Shown piece by piece: positions 1 to 6,697 of a stretch of 64,000 nucleotides of DNA. The translations under genes were made by a program, and so were the position numbers. This DNA comes from Bin87 sp963692995 (lineage in GTDB: Bacteria > Chloroflexota > Dehalococcoidia > Lucifugimonadales > UBA3495). Numbering within the stretch: the stretch's first letter is position 1; the number at the start of each line of letters is the position of its first letter. The notes under the pieces are model-generated. The model made no database searches. It saw only the letters and a program-made list of their open reading frames with translations, and had not been told where the DNA came from. The stretch is taken from NCBI GenBank assembly GCA_963692995.1, contig OY843611.1, forward strand, positions 3,162,001 through 3,226,000. Direction: 5' to 3'.

Positions 1-537
1 GTTCAGTGTCACGTAAGCCCACTGCGACCACTTCGGGGCGCCGTAGCGCGTATCGTTGCTGGCGACGATGACGGCGTAGCGTACGCCGGGGCGCAGGCGG
101 GTTACGGTGTGGGCAGACTGTCCCCGGTTGGCGATATCAACAAACCGGAAGCCTTCCAGCCAGTCGCCGCCGGACGCCTTGATGGCCTCGTAATCCGCCA
201 TGGCAATCCAGCCGATGCGGTAATAGCTGGCATCGCTCACGGCGTCCCAGGCGACATTCGCCTCGCCGGGGTTGGGGCCATTGGCTGCCCGCACGTTCTG
301 CGGCGGGGCCGGCGCGACCTGCTGGGTCGGCGGCCGCGTCTGGGCCTGCACAGCGGATGGACGGGGCAGTGTCGTCAGGCCGTGCCCCGAGGTACTGTCC
401 GCGCCGGCGGCAACGGGGCCGGTGGCAACGGAAAACAGGGAGAAGCTGGCGACCAACGCAGCGACTGCCAGTATGCTAATTCCGAACACGGAGCGGCGAT
501 TACGTATTGCCGCCTTGGTGAGCAGGGCACGAAGCAT
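1..537 (-). CDS. Secreted fibronectin type III domain protein, partial
   Basis: The reverse strand is open from an ATG at 535-537 to the left edge, giving 179 visible residues; the C-terminus is outside the window. Residues about 16-36 form a hydrophobic segment after a basic N-terminus (signal peptide or anchor), followed by a Pro/Ala/Gln linker. From about residue 78 the sequence looks like an FN3 domain: an opening PPQNVRAANGP, then VAWDAVSDASYYRIGW, and a closing strand with LRPGVRYAVIV. The start is supported by an ideal AAGGAGGT site at 541-548 with a 3-nt spacer. FN3 domains in secreted bacterial proteins usually serve binding or spacing, so no enzymatic role can be assigned from this part. 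The ribosome site lies in a structured leader. Confidence 0.75.
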   Translation of the reverse strand, partial: MLRALLTKAAIRNRRSVFGISILAVAALVASFSLFSVATGPVAAGADSTSGHGLTTLPRPSAVQAQTRPPTQQVAPAPPQNVRAANGPNPGEANVAWDAVSDASYYRIGWIAMADYEAIKASGGDWLEGFRFVDIANRGQSAHTVTRLRPGVRYAVIVASNDTRYGAPKWSQWAYVTLN

Positions 538-540
538 GGA

Positions 541-654
541 ACCTCCTTGCGGTTCTGCGGGATTTGGCTTCTTGCCACAGTCACCGAGCCCCGGGCGCAA
601 GTTCCGCAAGGAGGTATGGGGCCGCATCCCTCCTTAAATAGTAACCTGCGCCCG
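541..654 (-). promoter_or_regulatory. Structured leader that can mask the Shine-Dalgarno site
   Basis: Read on the minus strand, the leader of the FN3 gene contains a 12-base segment at 604-615 exactly complementary to the 12 bases at 541-552 that hold the AAGGAGGT ribosome site. The same anti-Shine-Dalgarno segment can instead pair with an upstream AAGGAGG (629-635) in an 11-bp hairpin with one mismatch and a six-base loop. That hairpin is enclosed by a second perfect 8-bp stem (592-599 with 647-654). The two foldings are mutually exclusive, as in riboswitches, thermosensors or protein-controlled leaders. The pairings are seen directly; a regulatory role is inferred. No known riboswitch class was recognised. 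Confidence 0.55.
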
Positions 655-734
655 AAAACCCTTTAGGGGGGAAATTGGAGCTCGACTGTGGCATATTCAA
701 TATAGCCATACCGCCGCCGGCCTGTCAACTCAGA

Positions 735-819
735 CGGCGGCCGGCGCGTGTACCGGCACGATCTACGCTGGCAGGACGAGGGGCGTATTTACTGGCGGCG
801 GCCGGCGCGTACCGGCACG
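735..819. repeat. Direct repeat, about 24 bp, upstream of the phosphatase gene
   Basis: A GC-rich motif ending in ACCGGCACG occurs at 735-760 and again at 796-819; the first copy has two extra bases. Both lie in the 336-bp gap between divergent genes. The rest of the gap (655-734) shows no coding signal. Confidence 0.6.
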
Positions 820-834
820 GTCCCGGCGCGCCGC

Positions 835-863
835 GTGGCAATCCTTGCCGCATAAGGTACAAT
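835..863 (+). promoter_or_regulatory. Candidate sigma-70 promoter of the phosphatase gene
   Basis: TACAAT at 858-863 is preceded, 17 bp upstream, by GTGGCA (835-840), which matches the -35 consensus at four of six bases. The start codon follows only 10 bases after the -10 box, so the transcript would have almost no leader; no Shine-Dalgarno motif is visible. Confidence 0.45.
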
Positions 864-873
864 CAGCGTCACC

Positions 874-1842
874 ATGCTCCAGCCCAGCGACACCATCGCC
901 TGCGCAATTGAAGCCGCCGCCGTGGAGTTTGCCCGGGGCGCCGGCGCGCTGCTGTCCGGGCATTTTGGCAAGGTCATCAGCGTAGAGTACAAGGACAAGG
1001 CGCGGCAGGACCCGGTCACCACCGCCGACAAGGAGACGCAAGCCTACCTGGAGGAACGGATCTCCCGGCGATTTCCCGCCCACGGCATTCTGGGCGAGGA
1101 GGATGATTTAGCAAAAAATCGGGCCAGCGCCGCTGGAGACCGGACGGCTCCCGATTTCCTCTGGGTGCTGGATCCGCTGGACGGCACCACCAACTTTATG
1201 AACGGCCTGCCGGTCTATGCGTCGTCCATCGGCGTGCTGTATCGCGGGCGCCCGCTGGTCGGGGCAGTGTACATCCCCTGGCCCAGCGCTGCCGGCAGCG
1301 GCGTGGTAGTGCACGGGCGAGCCGGCGGCGGCGCTTTTGCGGCCGGCTCTGATCAAGATCGGGAGCCGGTATCGGTGTACCCGACGGAAAAGCCGCGTGG
1401 CGACCGGCTGATCGGCATCCCCGGCTCCTTCGGCGCGTCAACCCGCGTGGGCAAAGGACTCAAGGGACAGCCATTGGGGCAGCCGCGCGTAACGGGCAGC
1501 ATCGCTTACGAGCTGGCGCTGACGGCCATGGGGGTGATGCAGTTTGCCATCATCGGCGCGCCACGCATGTGGGACATGCTGGGCGGCGCGCTGGTGGTGC
1601 AGGAAGCCGGCGGCACCGTGATGACCCGCCTTTCCGGCCGGAAACAATGGCATCCGATGGATTCGCTGGTCCCCACCTGGGATGAACAGCCGCCGACGCT
1701 GGACGAATTGCGAAAATGGGTCGCGCCGCTGGTGGCGGCCAATCCCACGCTGGCGCCGCTGATTGCCCACAACCTGCGCCAGCGGCGACGGCCGCTACGG
1801 CGGATAGTGCGGGGATTCAAACGGGCATTTTCCCCGTCGTAG
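874..1842 (+). CDS. Inositol monophosphatase family protein
   Basis: A 322-residue cytoplasmic metal-dependent phosphatase of the IMPase/CysQ/HisN fold. The metal-binding set is present in order: the Glu pair in ILGEED near residue 73, WVLDPLDGTTNF near residue 98 (motif A), and WDMLGGALVVQEAGG near residue 232 (motif B). The family dephosphorylates inositol monophosphate, 3'-phosphoadenosine 5'-phosphate, histidinol phosphate or related compounds; the sequence alone does not decide. It is somewhat longer than the usual 260-280 residues, with a basic Arg-rich C-terminus. The ATG at 874 sits right behind a TACAAT box. It stands alone, convergent with the next gene. Confidence 0.85.
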   Translation: MLQPSDTIACAIEAAAVEFARGAGALLSGHFGKVISVEYKDKARQDPVTTADKETQAYLEERISRRFPAHGILGEEDDLAKNRASAAGDRTAPDFLWVLDPLDGTTNFMNGLPVYASSIGVLYRGRPLVGAVYIPWPSAAGSGVVVHGRAGGGAFAAGSDQDREPVSVYPTEKPRGDRLIGIPGSFGASTRVGKGLKGQPLGQPRVTGSIAYELALTAMGVMQFAIIGAPRMWDMLGGALVVQEAGGTVMTRLSGRKQWHPMDSLVPTWDEQPPTLDELRKWVAPLVAANPTLAPLIAHNLRQRRRPLRRIVRGFKRAFSPS

Positions 1843-1916
1843 CCGCAAGGCAGGAGTACGCCGGTTCGTCTCCTATTGCGGAGACGACAGACCCGCAATC
1901 AACAGCCGCCGGTCGG

Positions 1917-2276
1917 CTAAACCGGCCTGGCCCGATACTCCGCCGGCAATAGCCGCTGTCCCACCGGGTCTGCTATCAGGTTGAAAATTTCCAGCGTAGT
2001 CGCGCCCAGCAGATACGCGCCGTCCGGCCCAAAGATGACTGGACAAGGCCACTCGCGACCAGCAATGCCGAACCGCGCCATCCCATAGCCATATTCCACA
2101 GCGCGTCCGTCGGCCAGGAGATACTCAATTTGCTCCAGCGGCGCCAGGTTGAGCCGAGATAGCAAAGACTCCGGCAACATCGAGTGGACTGCTCCCGTAT
2201 CGACCAACGCCGATATTTGAGCCAGGTCGCCGCCACCGGTATGCCCTACGCCAATCACAACTGCGAACGTTCCCAT
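1917..2276 (-). CDS. Clan AA (retropepsin-like) aspartic protease family protein
   Basis: A 119-residue protein with the single-lobe aspartic protease signature ALVDTGAVHSML near residues 23-34, where the Asp of DTG-A is the expected catalytic residue, and a second hydrophobic region around LLGATTLEIF that corresponds to the usual LLG-x-x-x-L strand. Proteins of this size act as homodimers because each chain gives one Asp. It begins 19 bp after the stop of the upstream Uma2 gene and is probably cotranscribed with it. Substrate unknown. Such short DTG proteins are often encoded beside toxin-like or Uma2 genes; that link is inference. Confidence 0.7.
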   Translation of the reverse strand: MGTFAVVIGVGHTGGGDLAQISALVDTGAVHSMLPESLLSRLNLAPLEQIEYLLADGRAVEYGYGMARFGIAGREWPCPVIFGPDGAYLLGATTLEIFNLIADPVGQRLLPAEYRARPV

Positions 2277-2295
2277 ATATGCGCCGGCCTTGCGT

Positions 2296-2874
2296 TCACC
2301 ACGGCTCGGCGAAAATGTCGGCCACGGCGATGGCGAGGCCCGGGATGCGGTCGGTGGTCAAGGTGTCGCCGGATTGGTATAGGGTTTCAGTGGCATACTC
2401 CCCGACACCACCATTGACGGCCGGGTCGGTTAGCGCCAGCACGGTTTCCGGTATGGGATCCAGAATCCAGTACTCCGGGATGCCGTGGCGAGCGTACAGT
2501 TCCCGTTTAACCGCGCGGTCATGAGCAAAATTGGACGGAGACAGGATTTCCACTACGAGGTCGGGTATGCCCTCGCAGCCCCGGCCGGTGATGATGTGCC
2601 GCCGGGCTGCGCTGACGTACAGCAGGTCCGGCTCCACCGTGTTGGTCTCCGACAAGATCAGCGCGAAAGGAGCGCGGTAAATGCGCCCTAAACGCTGCGG
2701 CTGTATGACGGCCTTAACCAAATCGCCCGCGTTGTCTGATACGTCGTGATGCTTGGTATTGGGGGCGGCGGCCATGTGATAGAGCGCTCCGTCAATCAGT
2801 TCCCACCGCTCGCCCTCCGGAGTGGCAGCGTAGTCGGCGCAGGTCAACGCGCCTTTCGGCTTTGCGGTTGCCAT
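2296..2874 (-). CDS. Uma2 family (DUF820) putative endonuclease
   Basis: A 192-residue protein of the Uma2 group, which has a PD-(D/E)XK restriction-endonuclease-like fold. Landmarks are the opening WELIDGALYHM, then EPDLLYV, then IPDLVVEILSPSN, which carry the acidic residues of the active site, and the YARHGIPEYWILDP segment typical of the family. No target is known for any close member. Its ATG (2872-2874) is preceded by GAGGAGG, which lies inside a 21-bp tandem duplication of the end of the threonine synthase gene. It is one of eight Uma2 copies in this window and belongs to the short type without a coiled-coil tail. Confidence 0.85.
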   Translation of the reverse strand: MATAKPKGALTCADYAATPEGERWELIDGALYHMAAAPNTKHHDVSDNAGDLVKAVIQPQRLGRIYRAPFALILSETNTVEPDLLYVSAARRHIITGRGCEGIPDLVVEILSPSNFAHDRAVKRELYARHGIPEYWILDPIPETVLALTDPAVNGGVGEYATETLYQSGDTLTTDRIPGLAIAVADIFAEPW

Positions 2875-2910
2875 GGGCTAGGCCTCCTCTGCCATGGGCT
2901 AGGCCTCCTC
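2870..2910. repeat. 21-bp tandem duplication at the thrC/Uma2 junction
   Basis: The 20-base string starting GCCATGGGCTAGG occurs at 2870-2889 and again at 2891-2910, a period of 21. The downstream copy holds the threonine synthase stop codon; the upstream copy holds the Uma2 start codon. The duplicated Glu-Glu-Ala codons (GAGGAGGCC) form the Uma2 ribosome site, and a five-codon mini-ORF (MAEEA) sits between the genes. Confidence 0.85.
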
Positions 2911-4089
2911 CGGCCCCCGCAGCAGGTCCAGGTACTTGTAGCCGGAGCCGGTGTTGAGCAGAACTACCTCCTCGTCCGGGCCGATGCTGCCGTCGGCCAG
3001 CAGGCGCTCCAGTCCTACCAGGGTGGCCGCCCCCTCGGGGCAGGCGATGATGCCTTCGGTTTCGGCCAGGGTGTACATGGCTGCGATCATCGCTTCATCG
3101 CTGACGGCCAATGCGCCGCCGCCCGTCTCCCTGATGGCTTGCAGGATCAGGTAGTCGGCGAAGGGGCCGGGGACGCGCAGCCCGTCGGCCCTGGTGGCAG
3201 CATCAGGCCAGGGCGCGGCGGAGTCCGCGCCTTCGTGGAATGCCTTGACGATGGGCTGGCAGCCGTCGGCCTGCACCGCGTAGAAACGGGGCGGCTTGCC
3301 CTCGATCCAGCCCAGCTCCAGCAGTTCCTGGAACCCCTTGTACATCCCGATGATGCCGGTTCCGCCGCCGGTGGGGTACACGATGGCGTCGGGCATCCGC
3401 CAGCCCAGCTGGTGGGCGATTTCCAGGCCCATGGTCTTTTTGCCCTCGGCGCGGCAGGGTTCTTTAAGCGTGGACAGGTCGAACAGGCCCTGCTCCGCGG
3501 CGACGCCCACGGCGATGCGCCCGGCGTCGCTGATGAGTCCGTCCACCAGGTTCAGCTCGGAGCCGGCAACGATGGACTCCTTCTTGTTGGCGTCCGGAGC
3601 GTCCTGGGGCATGAAGACCTTGACCGGCGTGCCGGCGCGGGCGCAATAGGCTGCGGCGGCGCCGGCCGCGTTGCCCGCCGACGGCATGGTGAACCCGCGC
3701 GCGCCGACTTCCACCGCCTTGGACACGGCGGCGGCGATGCCCCGGGCCTTGAAGGTTCCGGTGGGGTTCAACCCTTCTTCTTTGATCAGCAGGCGGCGGA
3801 TCCCCACTCGCCGCGCCAGCGTGGCGGCGTCCAGCAGCGGCGTACCCCCTTCGCCCAGGGTGATGACCCAGTCGCCAGCGGTCACCGGCAGCAGTTCGTT
3901 GTAACGCCACATATTGGCCGGACGGCGGTCAAAGTCCGACCGCGGCACTTCCCGGCGCAAACGAGGCAGGTCGTAGCGGACGAACAGTACCTTGCCGCAG
4001 CAATCGCTGACCGTGGCCAGCCCGTCATAGGGGTACTCGGCGCCGCAAACGGTGCATTCCAGGTGGTCAATGTAGCTGAAGGAGGGCAT
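2899..4089 (-). CDS. thrC: Threonine synthase
   Basis: A 396-residue PLP enzyme that converts O-phosphohomoserine to threonine. The N-terminus has a Cys pair CTVCGAEYPYD and a CC pair typical of threonine synthases with a zinc-ribbon-like start. NPTGTFKARGIAA carries the PLP-binding Lys, GEGGTPLL precedes it, and the C-terminus has LLNTGSGYKYLDLL as in ThrC. The ATG at 4089 is chosen over an upstream in-frame ATG because it begins the conserved zinc-ribbon region and lies one base after the stop of the NYN gene, which indicates translational coupling. A cysteate-synthase-like role is a less likely alternative. Confidence 0.85.
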   Translation of the reverse strand: MPSFSYIDHLECTVCGAEYPYDGLATVSDCCGKVLFVRYDLPRLRREVPRSDFDRRPANMWRYNELLPVTAGDWVITLGEGGTPLLDAATLARRVGIRRLLIKEEGLNPTGTFKARGIAAAVSKAVEVGARGFTMPSAGNAAGAAAAYCARAGTPVKVFMPQDAPDANKKESIVAGSELNLVDGLISDAGRIAVGVAAEQGLFDLSTLKEPCRAEGKKTMGLEIAHQLGWRMPDAIVYPTGGGTGIIGMYKGFQELLELGWIEGKPPRFYAVQADGCQPIVKAFHEGADSAAPWPDAATRADGLRVPGPFADYLILQAIRETGGGALAVSDEAMIAAMYTLAETEGIIACPEGAATLVGLERLLADGSIGPDEEVVLLNTGSGYKYLDLLRGPEEA

Positions 4090-4090
4090 T

Positions 4091-4984
4091 TCATCGCTCC
4101 GCGTCGTAGTAGGGTTCGGCCTGGTAGGGCTCGGCCTGAGGGGAAGGAACCACCGGGTTGGCAATGGCCGGGCGGTTCAAGCCCAGCGCGTCGCGCACGA
4201 TTTCGTTGGAGCGGACCAGGCGCATCGCCGAGGTGGGGTACTGGGGATTGTTGGGGTTGGGCACGTCGTGGCGCTCGACGATGCCGTCATACAGCCAGTC
4301 TTCCACCAGCCGCCGGCACTCGTACTCGTTCCAGGCAATCCCCCAGTCCAGCATCCACTGGTTGCATAGCATACTGTAGCCCACAAAGTTCATGCGGGCT
4401 TCCAGTTTGCTCATCTCGCGAATGAAGATGTGCCGCACATCCTGTAGAGCCTCTTCCCGCTCCTCAGGCGTCGGCATCGGCACGTCCACATCCCCGTGCT
4501 CGGCCAGTTGAATGCCCAGCTCCGCCTCCAGCGGGAACAGCGGAGCCACGGCCAGCATATCCCGCGCCACCGACTGGCTGAAGGCGCAGAGGATAACCCG
4601 CCGGTTCAGGGCGCGGGCCCGGTCAACCAGCACCTGGTAATCGGAATCCCCCGAACCGAGGATAACCACGTGGCAGTCGCCCCGGTCGCGCAGCCAGTCG
4701 TACACTTCCAGCAGGATCGATGGGTCGCTGCGGTCCTTGCCGGCCATGGTCCGAGGAGCGTGGTATAAGGTAAGGCCGGCCTGGGTGAAGGCGGTGCCAT
4801 CATCGGGGCGCAGGCTCCAGTCGCCGAAAGCCTTGCCTCCCAATACATCCCCGAATACCTGCCCAACATTAGACATTGCTTCATATAACGCCTGCGGAGT
4901 AACATTCTTCTGATACAACTGCGCGCCCCGACGAATGTTCTCCCAGTCAATGGCGATTAGTACCCCGTTGCCTGAATCTTCCAA
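4091..4984 (-). CDS. NYN domain (PIN-like) RNase family protein
   Basis: A 297-residue protein. Residues about 7-160 form an NYN (LabA/DUF88) domain, with IAIDWENI at the start, GKDRSDPSILLEVYDWL in the middle and VILGSGDSDYQVLVDRA, giving the Asp set of PIN-like ribonucleases. The C-terminal half (about 180-285) looks like a winged-helix region with several Trp/Tyr residues; its role is unclear. It lies directly upstream of and is coupled to threonine synthase, which is probably positional only. RNA cleavage or tRNA/mRNA turnover is the expected role from family knowledge. Confidence 0.75.
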   Translation of the reverse strand: MEDSGNGVLIAIDWENIRRGAQLYQKNVTPQALYEAMSNVGQVFGDVLGGKAFGDWSLRPDDGTAFTQAGLTLYHAPRTMAGKDRSDPSILLEVYDWLRDRGDCHVVILGSGDSDYQVLVDRARALNRRVILCAFSQSVARDMLAVAPLFPLEAELGIQLAEHGDVDVPMPTPEEREEALQDVRHIFIREMSKLEARMNFVGYSMLCNQWMLDWGIAWNEYECRRLVEDWLYDGIVERHDVPNPNNPQYPTSAMRLVRSNEIVRDALGLNRPAIANPVVPSPQAEPYQAEPYYDAER

Positions 4985-5047
4985 TTGAACACCTCCCTCC
5001 CAACAATAGTGATGGCTATATTCCTCCAGCGCGACACATTCTGACGC

Positions 5048-5530
5048 TCAAAGGGCCGGCCGCTCCGGCCAGAACAGCTGGTAGAGTCGCTCCGACAATT
5101 GCGCACACAACTGCAAACCGTCGGCAACTTGGTCCGCAAGCTCCTCATTCTCGTAGAAATTGGCGTGGAGACCGCGCGCAGTGCGGAATGCGTTATTAAT
5201 CCACATCGCCGTTTCAGCATCGCCGTCCTCGCGTACGACGGTTGCCAACTCGCGCACGACTAGCAAGATGGCCCGGTGCGTGTGGATGATGCCCCCATGC
5301 TCGGTTCCAATCGCTTTTACGGTCTCGGCCACCAAGCCCCACGCCTTGTTAGAAGCTTGCGGCAAATCGCCGTCCTCCCGAAGATGCTTCCAGGCTCCCT
5401 CACGAAAATGGGCGCTCAAGCCGGCGTAAGCTACGCTTGACTTGCCAGCGTCACCGGCGCGGGGCGCGTCGTTAGCGGCTGCCAGCCCCCGGGCGACGGC
5501 GGCAGCAACGGTTTCACGAGGATAATTCAT
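5048..5530 (-). CDS. HEPN-like (PaREP1-type) helical protein
   Basis: A 160-residue, probably all-helical protein. Key segments are GDLPQASNKAWGLVAETVKAI, split here as a short helix pair, a conserved HTHR near the middle and ARGLHANFYENEEL near the C-terminus. The same order (GD-x-x-QAS/E-x-K-x-W/Y-G, SH/TH-R, then FH-x-NF) occurs in the proteins at 23259-23993 and 61553-61927, and matches the PaREP1/HEPN group of small helical proteins, which often act as RNases or as partners of nucleotidyltransferases. ATG at 5530 is preferred over 5539. Function not established. Confidence 0.5.
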   Translation of the reverse strand: MNYPRETVAAAVARGLAAANDAPRAGDAGKSSVAYAGLSAHFREGAWKHLREDGDLPQASNKAWGLVAETVKAIGTEHGGIIHTHRAILLVVRELATVVREDGDAETAMWINNAFRTARGLHANFYENEELADQVADGLQLCAQLSERLYQLFWPERPAL

Positions 5531-5557
5531 CGTCAACACTTCGGGAAGGCTGTCTGC

Positions 5558-5605
5558 ATTATAGCCTACTTATGCCGCCTGGTTCCCGGCTCGCCGTGCT
5601 ATACT
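5558..5605. promoter_or_regulatory. Divergent -10 boxes between HEPN-like and enoyl-CoA hydratase genes
   Basis: A perfect TATAAT reads leftward at 5558-5563, about 27 bases before the HEPN-like start, and TATACT reads rightward at 5600-5605, about 31 bases before the hydratase start. The -35 regions are poor matches, so these are candidates based on the -10 boxes alone. Confidence 0.4.
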
Positions 5606-5636
5606 CACCACCCGCAGCCACCAAGGGGACGCTTTT

Positions 5637-6461
5637 ATGCTCGATTACGACCTCGTTCTTTACGAATCCAACCCTGATACCAGTATCGCGCGGCTCACCC
5701 TGAACCGCCCGGATCGTCTCAACGCCATCAACGATCAGATGCAGGTGGAAATCGCCGACGCCGTGGCTCAGGCTGACGCCGATCCCGACGTGCGCGTGCT
5801 GATTGTCACCGGCGCCGGCCGCGCCTTTTGCGCCGGCGGCGACCTGAACCAGCTGGGCGGCTCCGCCAACGATAAGAGCAGCGGGTGGACTTCCGGCAAC
5901 GCCGACCAGGTACGGCGCAGCTTTCGGCTGGCCCAGGACATGATCCTTGGGGTGCAACGCTGCGAAAAGCCGGTCATCGCCATGGTCAACGGCGTCGCCA
6001 CCGGGGCCGGTCTGGATCTGGCCTGCGCCTGCGACATCCGCATCGGCACGCCCCGGTCGCGCTTCATGTCCGCCTACGTGCGCATCGGGCTGTTCCCCGG
6101 CTTTGGCGGCACCTGGCTTTACCCCCGCACCCTGGGCAGCCTGGGCCGGGCCGCCGAGATGCTCTTTACCGGCGAGTTCCTGGAAGCCGATGAAGCGTAC
6201 CGTTTGGGCTTTCTCAACCGGTTGGTGGACGAAGCGGACCTGGAGGGTACCACGCTGGCGATGGCCGAGCGCATCGCCGCCGGCCCGCCCATCGCCATCC
6301 GTCTGTCCAAGATGATGCTGTACAAGGGCCTGGAGTTCGACCTGGAAACGGCGATGCAGATGGCCGCCGCCGGAGAGACCATCACCCTCACCTCCCATGA
6401 CCACATGGAGGGCGTTGCGGCCTTCCGCGAAAAGCGCGCCGCCGAGTATCGGGATTATTAG
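5637..6461 (+). CDS. Enoyl-CoA hydratase/isomerase (crotonase) family protein
   Basis: A 274-residue crotonase-fold protein acting on acyl-CoA thioesters. The oxyanion-hole segments are GAGRAFCAGGDLNQLG near residue 62 and VNGVATGAGLDLACACDIR near residue 118. The acidic position used for hydration is in RIGLFPGFGGTW near residue 145; one of the two hydratase Glu residues is not obvious, so isomerase, dehydratase or hydrolase activity is possible. An AAGGGG ribosome site precedes the ATG. It stands alone, divergent from the HEPN-like gene. Confidence 0.85.
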   Translation: MLDYDLVLYESNPDTSIARLTLNRPDRLNAINDQMQVEIADAVAQADADPDVRVLIVTGAGRAFCAGGDLNQLGGSANDKSSGWTSGNADQVRRSFRLAQDMILGVQRCEKPVIAMVNGVATGAGLDLACACDIRIGTPRSRFMSAYVRIGLFPGFGGTWLYPRTLGSLGRAAEMLFTGEFLEADEAYRLGFLNRLVDEADLEGTTLAMAERIAAGPPIAIRLSKMMLYKGLEFDLETAMQMAAAGETITLTSHDHMEGVAAFREKRAAEYRDY

Positions 6462-6480
6462 GGCCGGTTTCCAAGCTCCG

Positions 6481-6611
6481 TCATTCCCGCGCCCAACCCG
6501 TCATTCCCGCGCCCAACCCGTCATTCCCGCGAAAGCGGGAATCCAGCGAGTACCAAATAAAGCCGGTTTTCCGCGGGCAGTGATTTTCCGGGTTCCGGCT
6601 TGCGCCGGAAC
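6481..6611. repeat. REP-like palindrome cluster
   Basis: A 20-bp unit (TCATTCCCGCGCCCAACCCG) occurs twice at 6481-6520, followed by a palindrome ATTCCCGC-gaaa-GCGGGAAT at 6523-6542 and a second palindrome GTTCCGGC-ttgc-GCCGGAAC at about 6592-6611. The same CCCGC/GCGGG palindrome type occurs at 31533-31552 and 55351-55380, so this is a dispersed family in this genome. Confidence 0.75.
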
Positions 6612-6659
6612 GACGGCGTGATACCCTGTTCTAAACAGGCCCTGGAAAGGGAGAGGGGG

Positions 6660-6681
6660 CTTTGGGAGTTTCGCAATTTTC
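6660..6681. repeat. Terminal-repeat copy of a MITE-like family
   Basis: These 22 bases, ending TTTCGCAATTTTC, are the exact reverse complement of 55278-55299, the left end of a MITE-like element. No matching left end was found near 6462, so this looks like a decayed or solo copy. It lies just before the methyltransferase start. Confidence 0.6.
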
Positions 6682-6697
6682 TCCAAGAGTTCACGCA

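Noticed and set aside
541..654. Assigning the leader to a cobalamin, cyclic-di-GMP or SAM riboswitch
   Set aside because: None of the conserved core strings of these classes could be found.
2746..4425. 559-codon plus-strand frame opposite thrC and the NYN gene
   Set aside because: Antisense of two well-supported genes in GC-rich DNA; Gly/Gln/His-rich composition, no domain, no start signal.
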